Source of the DNA: an uncultured Clostridia bacterium
GTDB lineage: Bacteria > Bacillota > Clostridia > Lachnospirales > Lachnospiraceae
Direction: 5' to 3'
NCBI GenBank assembly: GCA_948467395.1
Contig: CAOKDX010000010.1
Span: 33,664-97,663 of the forward strand
Length of the DNA: 64,000 bases
The notes under the pieces are model-generated. The model did no database searches and had not been told where the DNA came from. It saw only the letters and a list, made by a program, of their open reading frames with translations. Position 1 is the stretch's first letter, and each line of letters begins with the position of its first letter. Below are positions 46,096 through 55,619 of the stretch, piece after piece. A program made the translations under genes and the position numbers.

Positions 46096-46096
46096 T

Positions 46097-47149
46097 CTAA
46101 TCCGAACCCCTGGAGCCGATCATCCCCCATGTCAGGATAGTGTCTTCGGCTGCTTTCACAGTGATTCGCCTGCCGACAACGATCTCTGTATATTTGGGTG
46201 ATATCCCCGTTCCGGGACGCTTGGCCATTACATCCCTTTCCGTGATCACATCTCCCGGCTGCATATCCCTTGTCAGGACCAGGGAACGCCGGGCCTCTTT
46301 TCTCGGCACCTGTTCACAGTCAAGAACCGTTTTTTCTTCCTTTCCCAAAACCATGTCGATCCATCGGAAGTTCGAGATGGCTTTTTTAAAATCTTCCGGA
46401 TCTCCGGCATGATAGTGGTCATTTCCTTTCAGCGTCTTATCCAGTGTAAAATGCTTCTCGATAATCTCCGCCCCCATCATATAGGCGGCGGACAGTGTCA
46501 TCATGGACGCATCCGGAGCGACATGGTCGCTGAATCCGATCGGGATATCCGGATAACAGTTTTTTAAAGTATGTATGATTCTGAGGTTGGCGTCTCCCGG
46601 ATCTGTGGGATAGGACAGCACGCAGTGCAACAGTGCCAGATCCCGGCAGCCGGAATCTTTTAAGGCCCGCACTGCCTCATCCACTTCGGAAAGATACGCC
46701 GCCCCCACGGAGAGAACTACTTTCTTCCCCTTAGCTCCGATATACTTTATAAATGGGAGATTGGAGAGATCGGAGGAAGATATTTTATAGAAATCAACGA
46801 GAGGTTCCAGAAAATCCGCCGATTCATAATCGAAGGGGGTGGAAGTAAAATCCAGTCCCTTTTCATGGGCATAACCGGCAAGCTCCCGGTATTCCGTTTC
46901 CCCGAAATGGTCAAACTTCTGAAATAATTCATATTGGCTCTTCGTGGGTTCTTTCGTGGTATCCCAGTATGCCGGGGAATTTTTGGAAGCTATCGTTCCC
47001 GCCTTATAGCTCTGAAACTTGGCACAGTCGATCCCGGCCCCGGCCACTTCGTCTATATACAGCTTCGCCGCATCCAGCGGCGCGATGCCCATGACCCCTG
47101 CCGTGTCATAAAAATTTACCCCGATCTCCGCAATAACGTATGGTTTCAT
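46097..47149 (-). CDS. neuB: NeuB-family nonulosonic acid synthase
   Basis: Condenses PEP with a six-carbon N-acyl amino sugar to give a nine-carbon sialic-like acid. The 350 aa protein has a TIM barrel (about 1-270; IAEIGVNF, IDCAKFQSYKAGTI, GFSDHVAPD, IEKHFTLDK) and a C-terminal SAF/antifreeze-like domain (about 285-345). Sequence alone does not separate neuraminate, legionaminate and pseudaminate synthases. Genes for making the six-carbon precursor are not in the window. It is the last gene of the minus-strand operon. Confidence 0.9.
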   Translation of the reverse strand: MKPYVIAEIGVNFYDTAGVMGIAPLDAAKLYIDEVAGAGIDCAKFQSYKAGTIASKNSPAYWDTTKEPTKSQYELFQKFDHFGETEYRELAGYAHEKGLDFTSTPFDYESADFLEPLVDFYKISSSDLSNLPFIKYIGAKGKKVVLSVGAAYLSEVDEAVRALKDSGCRDLALLHCVLSYPTDPGDANLRIIHTLKNCYPDIPIGFSDHVAPDASMMTLSAAYMMGAEIIEKHFTLDKTLKGNDHYHAGDPEDFKKAISNFRWIDMVLGKEEKTVLDCEQVPRKEARRSLVLTRDMQPGDVITERDVMAKRPGTGISPKYTEIVVGRRITVKAAEDTILTWGMIGSRGSD

Positions 47150-47164
47150 GAATGATCCTCCCTT

Positions 47165-48796
47165 CTATTTCCCAAGTATGATATCCCTGACATGCCGCAG
47201 CCCCTCCCTGAGAGGGTATTCCAGCATGAGATTGTACATATTCTCCCTGACGGCCCTTGTGTTGATCAGCCAGTCCAGCGTGTTTTCTATCAGGTCGCTG
47301 TCGATCTCTTTTTCCGTCCCCAAATTGATAAAACCGTGCTCCATACTGGCAAAGCTGTGCGTTTTCTCCCGTTCGTTCTGGGAGAGCACAATGGCCGGCA
47401 CCCCCATACAGGCAAACTCAAAGATGGCACGTCCCTGGCTTGTAATGGCAAGATCTGCCTGCTTCATATATTTCGTTACCCGCTGGACGTCCGAGTAAAC
47501 GAAAATATTCTTTTCCTCTATGGACCGGAGGCCGTTCCCTTCTGTGTCATACCCGATCCCCACAATAAAGTGAAAATTGACATCCCGGTACTTTAAGGCG
47601 ATCCGGGAGATGATATCGTACAGCATGCGGTTAAAATTACTGGGATCCGTGCCGCCAAACATGATCATGACGTTTCTTACCTGGCTGGAAAACCGGTTCG
47701 GCCGCTCAACCTGAAACTCGTCTCGGAGGCAGACATATTTCCATCCGCTGTAAATGTTTTCTCCCTTCAGGTCCCTGTCCGTATACAGGGCGTTGATCAC
47801 GGCATCGGCATACCTGGTTCCAGGCCCGAGGTCCTCGATGGTCACCACCCTTGGGACCAGCTCCTTCAGATGGCAGATCATTTCTGCCGTAGTATTTAAT
47901 CTGTCACAGACCCATATATCCGGTTTAAAATCCTCTATGATCCCGTCGATCTCATTTTCATCATAGATGATCTGGTAAGGGAGGTTTGTTTCCTTTACCT
48001 TTTGGATCCCCTCGGAAGAGTCCTCCTGGATCACCAGCAGCACGTCGTGCTCTATCATGGCGTAAGCCAGCGTGATGCAGTTGTAAATATGCCCCATGCC
48101 GAGGCGCGCGTATCCGTCTGCCCGGAATACGATACGTTTTCTGCCCAGCAGGGCTTCGGAGAGCACCCAGTCATTTTTATCGTCGATGTCGATCCCCTCA
48201 TTGTCCGGGATCGGAAAGACGGATACCGTACCCGCCATCCTTGTCTCTTTGGTTATCAGGCTCCTTCTGGAGATAACAAAAGCCCCGGTTTCCAGGTAAT
48301 GGGGAGGGAGCTCCTGGCGGTTCCGCCGCTCCTTATAGGCAGGCATTAGTTTTCCGTTCTGCGGCTCCCAGGCAAGATGGGGTTTATTGACAACACTGAT
48401 GAGGCAGTCGGCAGATCCGTCCCTTATGCTGCCGATGGCAGCCGACAGAGTTTCCGGTTTCAATAGCGGCGATGTAGGCTGCATGGTGATGACAAAATCA
48501 TATGGATACCCCTTTGCCGCTTCGATCCGGGAAACGGCGTCGTATATAACCGGATCCAGGGTGACCAGATCCCCGGATAAAGCATTATCCCGGTGGATCA
48601 CCCCGGCCCCGTAATCATCTGCGATATCAGCAATCTCATCGCTGTCCGTTGAGACATACACATCATCGATACCGGTACACGCCAGTGCGTTTTGTATGGA
48701 GTATGCAATCAGTGGTTTTCCGGCAAGAAGGCGGATATTCTTTTTAGGGATGCCTTTCGAACCGCCCCTGGCAGGTATGACAGCCAGTATTTTCAT
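47165..48796 (-). CDS. NeuA-like CMP-nonulosonate cytidylyltransferase fused to PseG-like domain
   Basis: 543-aa fusion. Residues 1-215 are a CMP-sialate synthetase domain (VIPARGGSKGIPKKNI, QPTSPLL). From about 220 comes a PseG-like domain, a GT-B-fold nucleotide-sugar hydrolase (FRADGYARLGMGH with the catalytic-type His near 236, MFGGTDPSNFN, SQGRAIFEFACMGVPA). PseG frees the altrose-type precursor of pseudaminic acid from UDP. The fusion would both release a precursor and activate the finished acid. The start is ATG 48796; a further ATG at 48823 lacks a site. Confidence 0.87.
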   Translation of the reverse strand: MKILAVIPARGGSKGIPKKNIRLLAGKPLIAYSIQNALACTGIDDVYVSTDSDEIADIADDYGAGVIHRDNALSGDLVTLDPVIYDAVSRIEAAKGYPYDFVITMQPTSPLLKPETLSAAIGSIRDGSADCLISVVNKPHLAWEPQNGKLMPAYKERRNRQELPPHYLETGAFVISRRSLITKETRMAGTVSVFPIPDNEGIDIDDKNDWVLSEALLGRKRIVFRADGYARLGMGHIYNCITLAYAMIEHDVLLVIQEDSSEGIQKVKETNLPYQIIYDENEIDGIIEDFKPDIWVCDRLNTTAEMICHLKELVPRVVTIEDLGPGTRYADAVINALYTDRDLKGENIYSGWKYVCLRDEFQVERPNRFSSQVRNVMIMFGGTDPSNFNRMLYDIISRIALKYRDVNFHFIVGIGYDTEGNGLRSIEEKNIFVYSDVQRVTKYMKQADLAITSQGRAIFEFACMGVPAIVLSQNEREKTHSFASMEHGFINLGTEKEIDSDLIENTLDWLINTRAVRENMYNLMLEYPLREGLRHVRDIILGK

Positions 48797-48822
48797 CTTT
48801 TCTTTCCTTTCCCTGTGATTCA

Positions 48823-50103
48823 TTATAATTTTTCTATCAGACCGGTTCCGGCTAATTTCTGTGCGATATCAAATACGTCTGTAAATGGCATCTGGATCGT
48901 ATTGGCGATGGAGATCAGATCATTTGTTCCATCGGCATATGCGAGGAAATCAATTGTTTTAAATGCTCCGTTTGCTTTTGAACTGCCTCTGCTGCCCGTT
49001 TTTGGGTACAGTCCTCTTTTGCCCAGCTGCGGCTCACACAGACAAAGATTTCTATATATGGCATTATGCTCCAGAACAAAGACCAGATCCAGCAAGAATT
49101 CGAAACTATCGCCAAGAGCCTCGGCGGATACGAAGCCCATATGATCCAGTGAGGTATGGTATTGTTCATATTCATTGGATTTGGAGCGGTAGAGTCCGCA
49201 TACAGGGATGTCCACCCCTGGCATATTATATTGTCTCTCATCGGATCCCCGGTTGAGAAACGGATAGTGGTTATATTCTGGAAATCTATATTGGAGGACT
49301 AATTCTGCCGCTCTGTCAGACAGCGTATTGCCGTATCTGGTGGATACGCAGGTATAGGTCCGGTCATCCCCCAGACAGGACAGATTGTATCCGGCAACTA
49401 CATTCTTTTTTAGCTGCTCCAGGTTTCTGTTTATATAAGTGATCGAACCTATTGTTTCCGGCACGAAAACGAACCGGTAGGTATATTTATGCTCTGTCCG
49501 GGCCAGATGCTCTGCCAGGTAAATGGCAGTACAGGGGCCGGAAAGCTCATTGTTTGCCATGGACGGATGGCATATATAAGTGGAGAAGAGGATCTCCTGT
49601 TCGGATTCACCGGGTATCAGTATGTCTCCATACGTGAGACTGCCATCCCTTAAATCACTGTCGATTACCGCATGATAATTTCCATCCTCCAGAGCATTCA
49701 GGCTGTTCTGGCTCATGCAGAATCCGGAGGCTTCTTTGTAATAAGAGGTCACATAGGGGACAGCGTCCGGGAGCTTTGGATAGGTATGTATGATCTTTTT
49801 TAATTCCGGCAGTGATAATACCGTATCCATTGGAAGGGAGTATCCTACGACATGAAGATTATTTTCCCTAAAGTCGATTACGCGGCGGCCCTTTGAATCC
49901 TCTACATAGGCATCCCGGATATTCCATTCCTTTGGGATTTCCCAGTCAAATACTTTTGTTCCGGTGGGGATTTCATATGTCTGAAGGGAGGGGTATATTT
50001 CTTTTAAACCTTGAAAGGTCTGTCGGACACCATCTCCGGTAATACTTCGGCAGATGGGAAATAATTTTTCCATGAGATTATATATTTTCTCACCCTTTGT
50101 CAT
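48823..50103 (-). CDS. DUF4910 aminopeptidase-like protein
   Basis: 426-aa cytoplasmic protein of the DUF4910 type with an M28-like peptidase fold. Candidate metal-site residues lie in YICHPSMANNELSG and the later SDERQYNMPG and YHTSLDHMGF. Relatives occur in surface-polysaccharide and flagellin-glycan gene clusters, where they may act on amide bonds of sugars rather than on peptides; this is not proven. The ATG at 50103 lies 11 bases after AGGAGG and inside the upstream gene by 14 bp. Confidence 0.82.
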   Translation of the reverse strand: MTKGEKIYNLMEKLFPICRSITGDGVRQTFQGLKEIYPSLQTYEIPTGTKVFDWEIPKEWNIRDAYVEDSKGRRVIDFRENNLHVVGYSLPMDTVLSLPELKKIIHTYPKLPDAVPYVTSYYKEASGFCMSQNSLNALEDGNYHAVIDSDLRDGSLTYGDILIPGESEQEILFSTYICHPSMANNELSGPCTAIYLAEHLARTEHKYTYRFVFVPETIGSITYINRNLEQLKKNVVAGYNLSCLGDDRTYTCVSTRYGNTLSDRAAELVLQYRFPEYNHYPFLNRGSDERQYNMPGVDIPVCGLYRSKSNEYEQYHTSLDHMGFVSAEALGDSFEFLLDLVFVLEHNAIYRNLCLCEPQLGKRGLYPKTGSRGSSKANGAFKTIDFLAYADGTNDLISIANTIQMPFTDVFDIAQKLAGTGLIEKL

Positions 50104-51178
50104 AAAAACCAATCCTCCTTACAAACGGAACAAAAAAATCTTTGTAAATGATGTTCATTCTGACATACGCACTGGTCAGCAGCTGAAAGTCACATTGGAC
50201 GAGATCGGAAAGATAATATTCCAGTTCCGTTGTCATCTGACTGTTGGAAACGATTCGTCCTCTGTCTACAGAAAAATCCCGGATATCGTGCAGACCAAGG
50301 GCGGTATTACATCCAATTCCTCTGGCATCCTCCGAGATAAGCACACTGGGGATTCGCCTGCTCATACAGTGGATATGTGTATGCACACGGAACCCGACAT
50401 GGAGGTCTGTGGCATCGCACAGAGAAAAGCCCTCCTTACTGCCAGATATATCGTAAAAGTCAATATCATTGCCACGGAGAAGATCACATATTCTCAAATT
50501 AAATGTTTCCGAATATTTTGTCCGGATACCTCCGTTAAATGTAAAGGCAAGTTCGGCCTCCGGGAAGAGTTTTTTTAATAGTGAGATGGTTCTCTCCATC
50601 TGTATATATTTCCATTCCCATACGGCGGGATCTTTTGTGATACCCTGATCGGATAAAAGGATCCTGCGGATCTTTGCGGGGCAGATCGGCTCGTATATAT
50701 CCAGCCGGTCATAATCGTACCATGCCGTGCAGCCGGTCATGGTTACAGTGCGTATCCCATTGTTTTTGAGAATGTATTCACTGATAAAGTCACGGCAGGA
50801 AAAAGTGCCGCCCCTCCTTTCAATGGCGTTGAGGTTCTTTATAATATTGCGCTCAAATCTATAATTGCTTAGAGAGCTGGCTTCAGCATCCGCGCCATAC
50901 CATCCGTTTGACAGAAAATGGAGTTTGGGCAGCATCGTTTCCGCATAGCGGATTGTGGGAAAAGCTGCTTCTGTCAGGAAACGGTTGTCATAGAGTGGCC
51001 CGCCTGCAGCCACTACAGCATCAAACTGATTCAGATAATCCAGTTCATATTCTCTGGAAATATGCCCGGTCTGAATGTCTGAACCAGGACATATAGTTTC
51101 AAATGCTTCAAGAGACCTGGCTGCAAAAAGGTAATCGCCGGCATTGACCACTGGCCTTGAAAGTAGAAGAATGTGCAT
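50090..51178 (-). CDS. Polysaccharide pyruvyltransferase family protein
   Basis: 362-aa protein with the CsaB/PssM-type fold: SRPVVNAGDYLFA at the start, VAAGGPLYDNRF, and the family histidine region HVGFRVHTHIHCMSRRIPSVL near residue 265. These enzymes add ketal pyruvate from PEP to sugars, though some relatives transfer other groups. It overlaps the downstream peptidase-like gene by 14 bp. No signal peptide is seen. The acceptor is unknown. Confidence 0.8.
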   Translation of the reverse strand: MHILLLSRPVVNAGDYLFAARSLEAFETICPGSDIQTGHISREYELDYLNQFDAVVAAGGPLYDNRFLTEAAFPTIRYAETMLPKLHFLSNGWYGADAEASSLSNYRFERNIIKNLNAIERRGGTFSCRDFISEYILKNNGIRTVTMTGCTAWYDYDRLDIYEPICPAKIRRILLSDQGITKDPAVWEWKYIQMERTISLLKKLFPEAELAFTFNGGIRTKYSETFNLRICDLLRGNDIDFYDISGSKEGFSLCDATDLHVGFRVHTHIHCMSRRIPSVLISEDARGIGCNTALGLHDIRDFSVDRGRIVSNSQMTTELEYYLSDLVQCDFQLLTSAYVRMNIIYKDFFVPFVRRIGFYDKG

Positions 51179-51198
51179 GTCAATATCTCCGTTCTCCG

Positions 51199-53184
51199 CT
51201 ATATATCATATATTTTCCGATGCTGTTTTTCTATCAGGTAAACACTTGGGATATCCTCTGCCACAATCCGAAGAATTTCTTCTACCCCCTGTTCCTCAAG
51301 AAGATCATCGAAATTTTCGAATTTCCATGGATATTGGTCCGTATTAAAAATGTTAAACCTAGTCACAAGCAGGCGGTGCATTGTATAATAAAAGTATTTT
51401 AATGCCTTAGTGTATGCCAGCTCTTCATCAGGAACAAGCCATTTATCACTGGTCAGGCAATTTTCCAGCATTTCAAAATATTCTTCACAGCTTTGTGGTG
51501 ACAACACAAAATCGCTGTTTCGATAATACACATCGGTATGAACCAGAACATTTTTTCTCATCAGTGCCGCTTCCAGTCCAACTGTTGAAGTCCAGGGCAG
51601 AACCACCTTACAAGTTTCCATATATTGGTAAAGATTTAGTTCCTCATAGGATCTTACATAATGGAACAGTTTATTATCTCTGTAGCGTTCCAGTATTTCC
51701 GGGCTGGATGCGTACAATTCCGTACAGCTGTGTTCCGAAGATTCCACCCGCCCTGACGGGTGTTCACGAACCAGCACAGATTTGCCAAGCGTATTGATAA
51801 TATAATCAAGAACCTGTTCGACCCATTGTTCCAGACTTCCAAATAATGAGTTGGCCACCAGAGCCCCGCCATCGCATTTGCAGTTCAGCGGGATAACGAC
51901 ATCGTATATTTGATGGGTCTCTTTCCACGAAGGCTGGAATGAAGTATAGGCATAGCCATTTCTCTCCATTACCTTTCGGTATTCCGCCGTATCTGCTTCG
52001 GCACTTACCGTAGCAGTCATATTTTTCCTTTTTTCCCACATCGAAGCGGCCCGTTCTAATAGATCTGCCGGTTCCCTTTCTTCATCCAGCCACCCCTCGA
52101 TCAGCCTTGGCGTATCCATATTACAGCCGGCTGCGCCGTTGGCGGATATGGTTACGGTTCCTTCTGCCAGACCGTCTTCAGAGGTAATGCGTATCTGCCT
52201 CTTCCTACAGATGTAGTGATAGATGCCCCCTCTTTTGTGAAGGGCTGTTGGGACATTGATCACATCAAAATGATTCTCCCTGAAAAAGTAGTCTACATAT
52301 GAACAATTTTTTTCATAGACGTCAGCATAAGCATGGTACAGGGAATCCCAGGGAAGAAATCTTGCATAAAAGTGATTGATCCATTTATCCCAGTTTGTGG
52401 CACATCTGGCAACGGTTTTGCATTCCTCCCTATCTTTTTCGGACAGAGAAAGAGCCGTGGTGGTGACTGGATCCAGATACATAATATCTTCCTGGGGAAC
52501 AATGGTTTTTAACCGGTCAAGAATTATACTGGTAATCTGGCCGCAAAGATCACAATGCCCTTCATATAGCAGGATATCACCGCCCCAGTGCAGGCGGTCT
52601 ACTATCAATTTTGCATCGTAGCCTTTCCATTTTAGCATTAAAAACATGGCGATGGATGCCGGGAGATCCGTGACGCCAGAGTTAAGTGTCTCTAAATTTA
52701 CGACAATTCCCATTTTCTGTTCCTTTTTATCAGGGGTGATGTCATAGATCTCCTTTGGAACGGTATTCAGGAATCTCATAAAGGTATTGAGTGATCCGAT
52801 GGGGCACCAGTAAAGAAGATGTACATATTGAAAGAAGTTGAAATAATCAACATCACACTTTAATTTATACCGGTCAAGCACTTTTCTGACATCTTCATAA
52901 TAGGCAGTTGAGATAACCACCACATATTTTTTCGTATCCAGGTTTTTTAATTTGGCAATGGATTTTATTTCTTTGCCACAGTATTGTTCGCCCCATCGGT
53001 CGGGATTTCCATCCACAAAAAACTCAACTAGATCGTGTATATAGATAACGCTGTTGAGCTCCCACCATCTGCCGGTAGCTCCATATGCGATTATTTTTCG
53101 ATCACCAATTTTTTCCAGAAACCTGGTTTCAAACTCATTTTTGAATTCATTGAGCCGGAATCTATAGTTTTTTTCTGTCTTCAT
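51199..53184 (-). CDS. Capsule-type glycosyltransferase with N-terminal Rossmann domain
   Basis: 661-aa protein. Residues 25-110 form a small Rossmann-like domain (IIAYGATGRWWELN, then VVVISTAYYEDV), as seen at the ends of several glycan enzymes. The C-terminal third resembles KpsS/KpsC-like capsule transferases: LVREHPSG and the phosphate-binding LPWTSTVGLEAALM near 570. The middle has unusual Cys/Trp-rich stretches. It could be the transferase that uses the CMP-nonulosonate made by the next genes (inference). Its start overlaps the preceding SDR by 4 bp. Confidence 0.65.
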   Translation of the reverse strand: MKTEKNYRFRLNEFKNEFETRFLEKIGDRKIIAYGATGRWWELNSVIYIHDLVEFFVDGNPDRWGEQYCGKEIKSIAKLKNLDTKKYVVVISTAYYEDVRKVLDRYKLKCDVDYFNFFQYVHLLYWCPIGSLNTFMRFLNTVPKEIYDITPDKKEQKMGIVVNLETLNSGVTDLPASIAMFLMLKWKGYDAKLIVDRLHWGGDILLYEGHCDLCGQITSIILDRLKTIVPQEDIMYLDPVTTTALSLSEKDREECKTVARCATNWDKWINHFYARFLPWDSLYHAYADVYEKNCSYVDYFFRENHFDVINVPTALHKRGGIYHYICRKRQIRITSEDGLAEGTVTISANGAAGCNMDTPRLIEGWLDEEREPADLLERAASMWEKRKNMTATVSAEADTAEYRKVMERNGYAYTSFQPSWKETHQIYDVVIPLNCKCDGGALVANSLFGSLEQWVEQVLDYIINTLGKSVLVREHPSGRVESSEHSCTELYASSPEILERYRDNKLFHYVRSYEELNLYQYMETCKVVLPWTSTVGLEAALMRKNVLVHTDVYYRNSDFVLSPQSCEEYFEMLENCLTSDKWLVPDEELAYTKALKYFYYTMHRLLVTRFNIFNTDQYPWKFENFDDLLEEQGVEEILRIVAEDIPSVYLIEKQHRKIYDI

Positions 53185-53900
53185 ATTATCTGTCCTCCTC
53201 CTATAGGCAGTAAAGCGCCTGTCATATACCGGGCATCATTTGATACCAGAAAAGCAGTCAGCTTTGCAACATCCGAATAGCTGATCAGGCCGAAGGGCTG
53301 TATTTCACTTAGTGCCTCATCCGTCAAAAATCGTTTTTCATTCGCCATTTTCTGTTCCAGATATCCGGGCATAATGGCATTAACCCTGGTCCTTCGGGTT
53401 ATCAGTTCCCTGGCCATTGTCTGGACAGCTGAATTAAGAGCTGCCTTTGATGCAGAATACATGCACATGCCTTTTGGGTTTTCTTCGGCAGCCATGGAAG
53501 AGATGGCGATGATGCAGCTGTTGTCTGATGTATATTTCTTTTTGCAGAAATATTTCCCCATCTCAATAAAGGAAAATAGATTGATATGCATCATCCGGTC
53601 CATGGAATCCGTATCGCTTATTTTTATTGGCGTACTTTCGTTGATCCCGGCACAGTGGATCAGTCCATTTAACAGTATTCCCTGTGAGGAACACGCCTTA
53701 AAAATAGTTTCGATATGAGCTATATCTTCTAAATCATATGGGAAGGAATAAATTATATTTGTATACTCAGTCTGCAGCTCCGTTAGCGCTTTGCTGTTTC
53801 GTGCAAGCAGAACAAGTTTTACATCTCGGGAAGACAGCTCTTTTATTACAGCCTGTCCCAGATTTCCTGTTGCCCCTGTGATCAGAAATGTTCTATCCAT
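53181..53900 (-). CDS. Short-chain dehydrogenase/reductase (FabG-like)
   Basis: 239-aa NAD(P)-dependent oxidoreductase. The nucleotide motif is TGATGNLG (8-15), the active site has Ser134/135, Tyr148 and Lys152 (YSASK), and the C-terminus ends in the usual LPIGGGQ. It shares with the two other SDRs of this operon the phrases HCAG and IIAISS. It could reduce a 3-oxoacyl carrier intermediate or a sugar. It is 4 bp from the ligase gene upstream and overlaps the glycosyltransferase downstream. Confidence 0.87.
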   Translation of the reverse strand: MDRTFLITGATGNLGQAVIKELSSRDVKLVLLARNSKALTELQTEYTNIIYSFPYDLEDIAHIETIFKACSSQGILLNGLIHCAGINESTPIKISDTDSMDRMMHINLFSFIEMGKYFCKKKYTSDNSCIIAISSMAAEENPKGMCMYSASKAALNSAVQTMARELITRRTRVNAIMPGYLEQKMANEKRFLTDEALSEIQPFGLISYSDVAKLTAFLVSNDARYMTGALLPIGGGQII

Positions 53901-53904
53901 ACAT

Positions 53905-55380
53905 TCATCCTTCCATTTTCCGTGAGTTCCACAAACGATTCAGAATCCCCCGGTCTATCTTACCTATTTGATTTTTCGGAATGTCGTCGATTATCATGAT
54001 TTCATCCGGCACCTTAAAAGCTTCCAGATAATTTTTTAAATATTTTTTCAGTCCGTCTATATCCACATGATATCCCATTTCTTCGGCAATATATAAAACG
54101 GGTTTATTTTCAAGGACGCCATTAGTGTCACTGACGCCAATGCAGGCGCACTCCCGGATGCCTGGAAAGGCCAGGGCAGTATTTTCAATCTCCAGAGGAG
54201 AGACCTTTTCTCCCCCAATATTTATGACATCATTTTTCCTTCCGGACAGATAGATAAACCCATCCCTGTCCATGTATCCCAGATCTTCAGAATAAAAGAC
54301 CCCATTGGATAGAATACGTTCTGTTAATTCTGTTTCATTATAATAGCCGAGCATATTCATATCTCCGGATATGGCGAGATGTCCTATATTTTGCCTGGAG
54401 GATGCGATTTCTCTGTGGCTGTCATCCGTGATTTTTATGGTAACATTTTTTACTGCCTGTCCGATGGCGTCCGGTTTATCCTGATTTTTGTCCAGACGCA
54501 TATAAACCGACCTGGCCGATTCTGTTGCGCCATAGGAGTTATATAAGCGCACGCCATCTAATTGCTCCGAAAGTACCGACCGCATTTTCCTGTCCAGCGG
54601 AGCCGTACAAAATTCTATTTTTTCCACCGTTCCCAGCAGCAGATCCAGCCGCTGTCTTGTATGAAAATATAGAACCCGCAGGGCAGCCGGTACCATATAG
54701 ACAGCATTGCAGTGATGCAGCCGGATATTTTCATCCATTTTCTTTAGAGAGACGACACCGTCCTGCAAGACTGCCGTTCCACCCTGATACAAAACAGCCC
54801 GGAGGGTTGTGAGGCCAAAGGCATGATGCAGCGGCATCGTCAGCAGATTGATATCATTGGCTGTCATTTCACCGCCATTTATTACATTTAGTGCCCCTGC
54901 CGTCTCATTGTGATGGCTGAGCATTACGCCTTTTGGTGTTCCGGTAGTTCCTGTTGTAAAAAGAATATCCGCTAAGGAGTCCGACGGATATCTGTTTTTG
55001 GGGACAGCATAGGCTGCCCCGGTATAGGTCTGATAAGATTCCGCCCCTGATTCCGCGTTCTGTAATATAACCAGCTGTGGTGAAAGAGTACGGATCAGCT
55101 GCGACTGGGATTTTACCGCCGCCTTTTTTTCAACTGGCACATTGACAGCTCCAAGCCAGTGAATGGCGAAATATAGTTCGATAAACTGTATTGTATGATC
55201 CGCGGACAGCACAATCCTATCTCCATATTTAATACCCTGTTCTGACAGCTGTGCGGCCAGATAAGGGATACGCCGGCTCAGTTCACCATATGTTATCACG
55301 GCATCATCAATAATTATGGCAGGCTTCTCACCGATGTGCTTTCCGTGATGTATTATTGCGTCAACAATGGAGTCAAACAT
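53905..55380 (-). CDS. AMP-forming acyl ligase (class I adenylate-forming enzyme)
   Basis: 491-aa acyl-CoA/acyl-carrier ligase. The ATP loop is TTGTTGTPKG (142-151), then NSYGATES, and the C-terminal catalytic lysine is Lys474 in NQIGKIDR. It lacks the amino-acid-binding FDxSxxD stretch seen in the second ligase of this operon, so a carboxylic acid is the likelier substrate. The stop codon is two bases from the upstream carrier protein gene, which suggests that it loads that carrier. Confidence 0.88.
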   Translation of the reverse strand: MFDSIVDAIIHHGKHIGEKPAIIIDDAVITYGELSRRIPYLAAQLSEQGIKYGDRIVLSADHTIQFIELYFAIHWLGAVNVPVEKKAAVKSQSQLIRTLSPQLVILQNAESGAESYQTYTGAAYAVPKNRYPSDSLADILFTTGTTGTPKGVMLSHHNETAGALNVINGGEMTANDINLLTMPLHHAFGLTTLRAVLYQGGTAVLQDGVVSLKKMDENIRLHHCNAVYMVPAALRVLYFHTRQRLDLLLGTVEKIEFCTAPLDRKMRSVLSEQLDGVRLYNSYGATESARSVYMRLDKNQDKPDAIGQAVKNVTIKITDDSHREIASSRQNIGHLAISGDMNMLGYYNETELTERILSNGVFYSEDLGYMDRDGFIYLSGRKNDVINIGGEKVSPLEIENTALAFPGIRECACIGVSDTNGVLENKPVLYIAEEMGYHVDIDGLKKYLKNYLEAFKVPDEIMIIDDIPKNQIGKIDRGILNRLWNSRKMEG

Positions 55381-55382
55381 AA

Positions 55383-55613
55383 TTATAATACCTTTCCTGC
55401 TGTGATTTGTATGACAGCTTCCAGAGAATCCATCTGCAGTATGTCATCAAATTCATATTTGATTCCAAATTCTTTTTCCAGTTCCATAATAAGCGACATA
55501 CTGGCAAGCGAATCCCATTCATCCAAATTATCACTGTTCATGTCGCCCCGGAGTTCCACGTCATCATCCAGTTCCATAACTTCCCGGAATATTTGTTCTA
55601 TTTTATGCTGCAT
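55383..55613 (-). CDS. Acyl carrier protein 1
   Basis: 76-aa carrier with the phosphopantetheine serine at Ser35 in DEWDSLASM. It is acidic and helical, of normal length. It lies between the ligase and a GNAT-like acyltransferase; spacings of 2 and 6 bases imply linked translation. It is not the housekeeping AcpP, whose motif is usually DSL within a longer conserved stretch. Confidence 0.9.
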   Translation of the reverse strand: MQHKIEQIFREVMELDDDVELRGDMNSDNLDEWDSLASMSLIMELEKEFGIKYEFDDILQMDSLEAVIQITAGKVL

Positions 55614-55619
55614 AATTTT

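Noticed and set aside
46075-46097. Terminator between the convergent GNAT and neuB genes
   Set aside because: GATCAG/CTGATC can pair, but there is no T-run on either side and it overlaps both stop codons.
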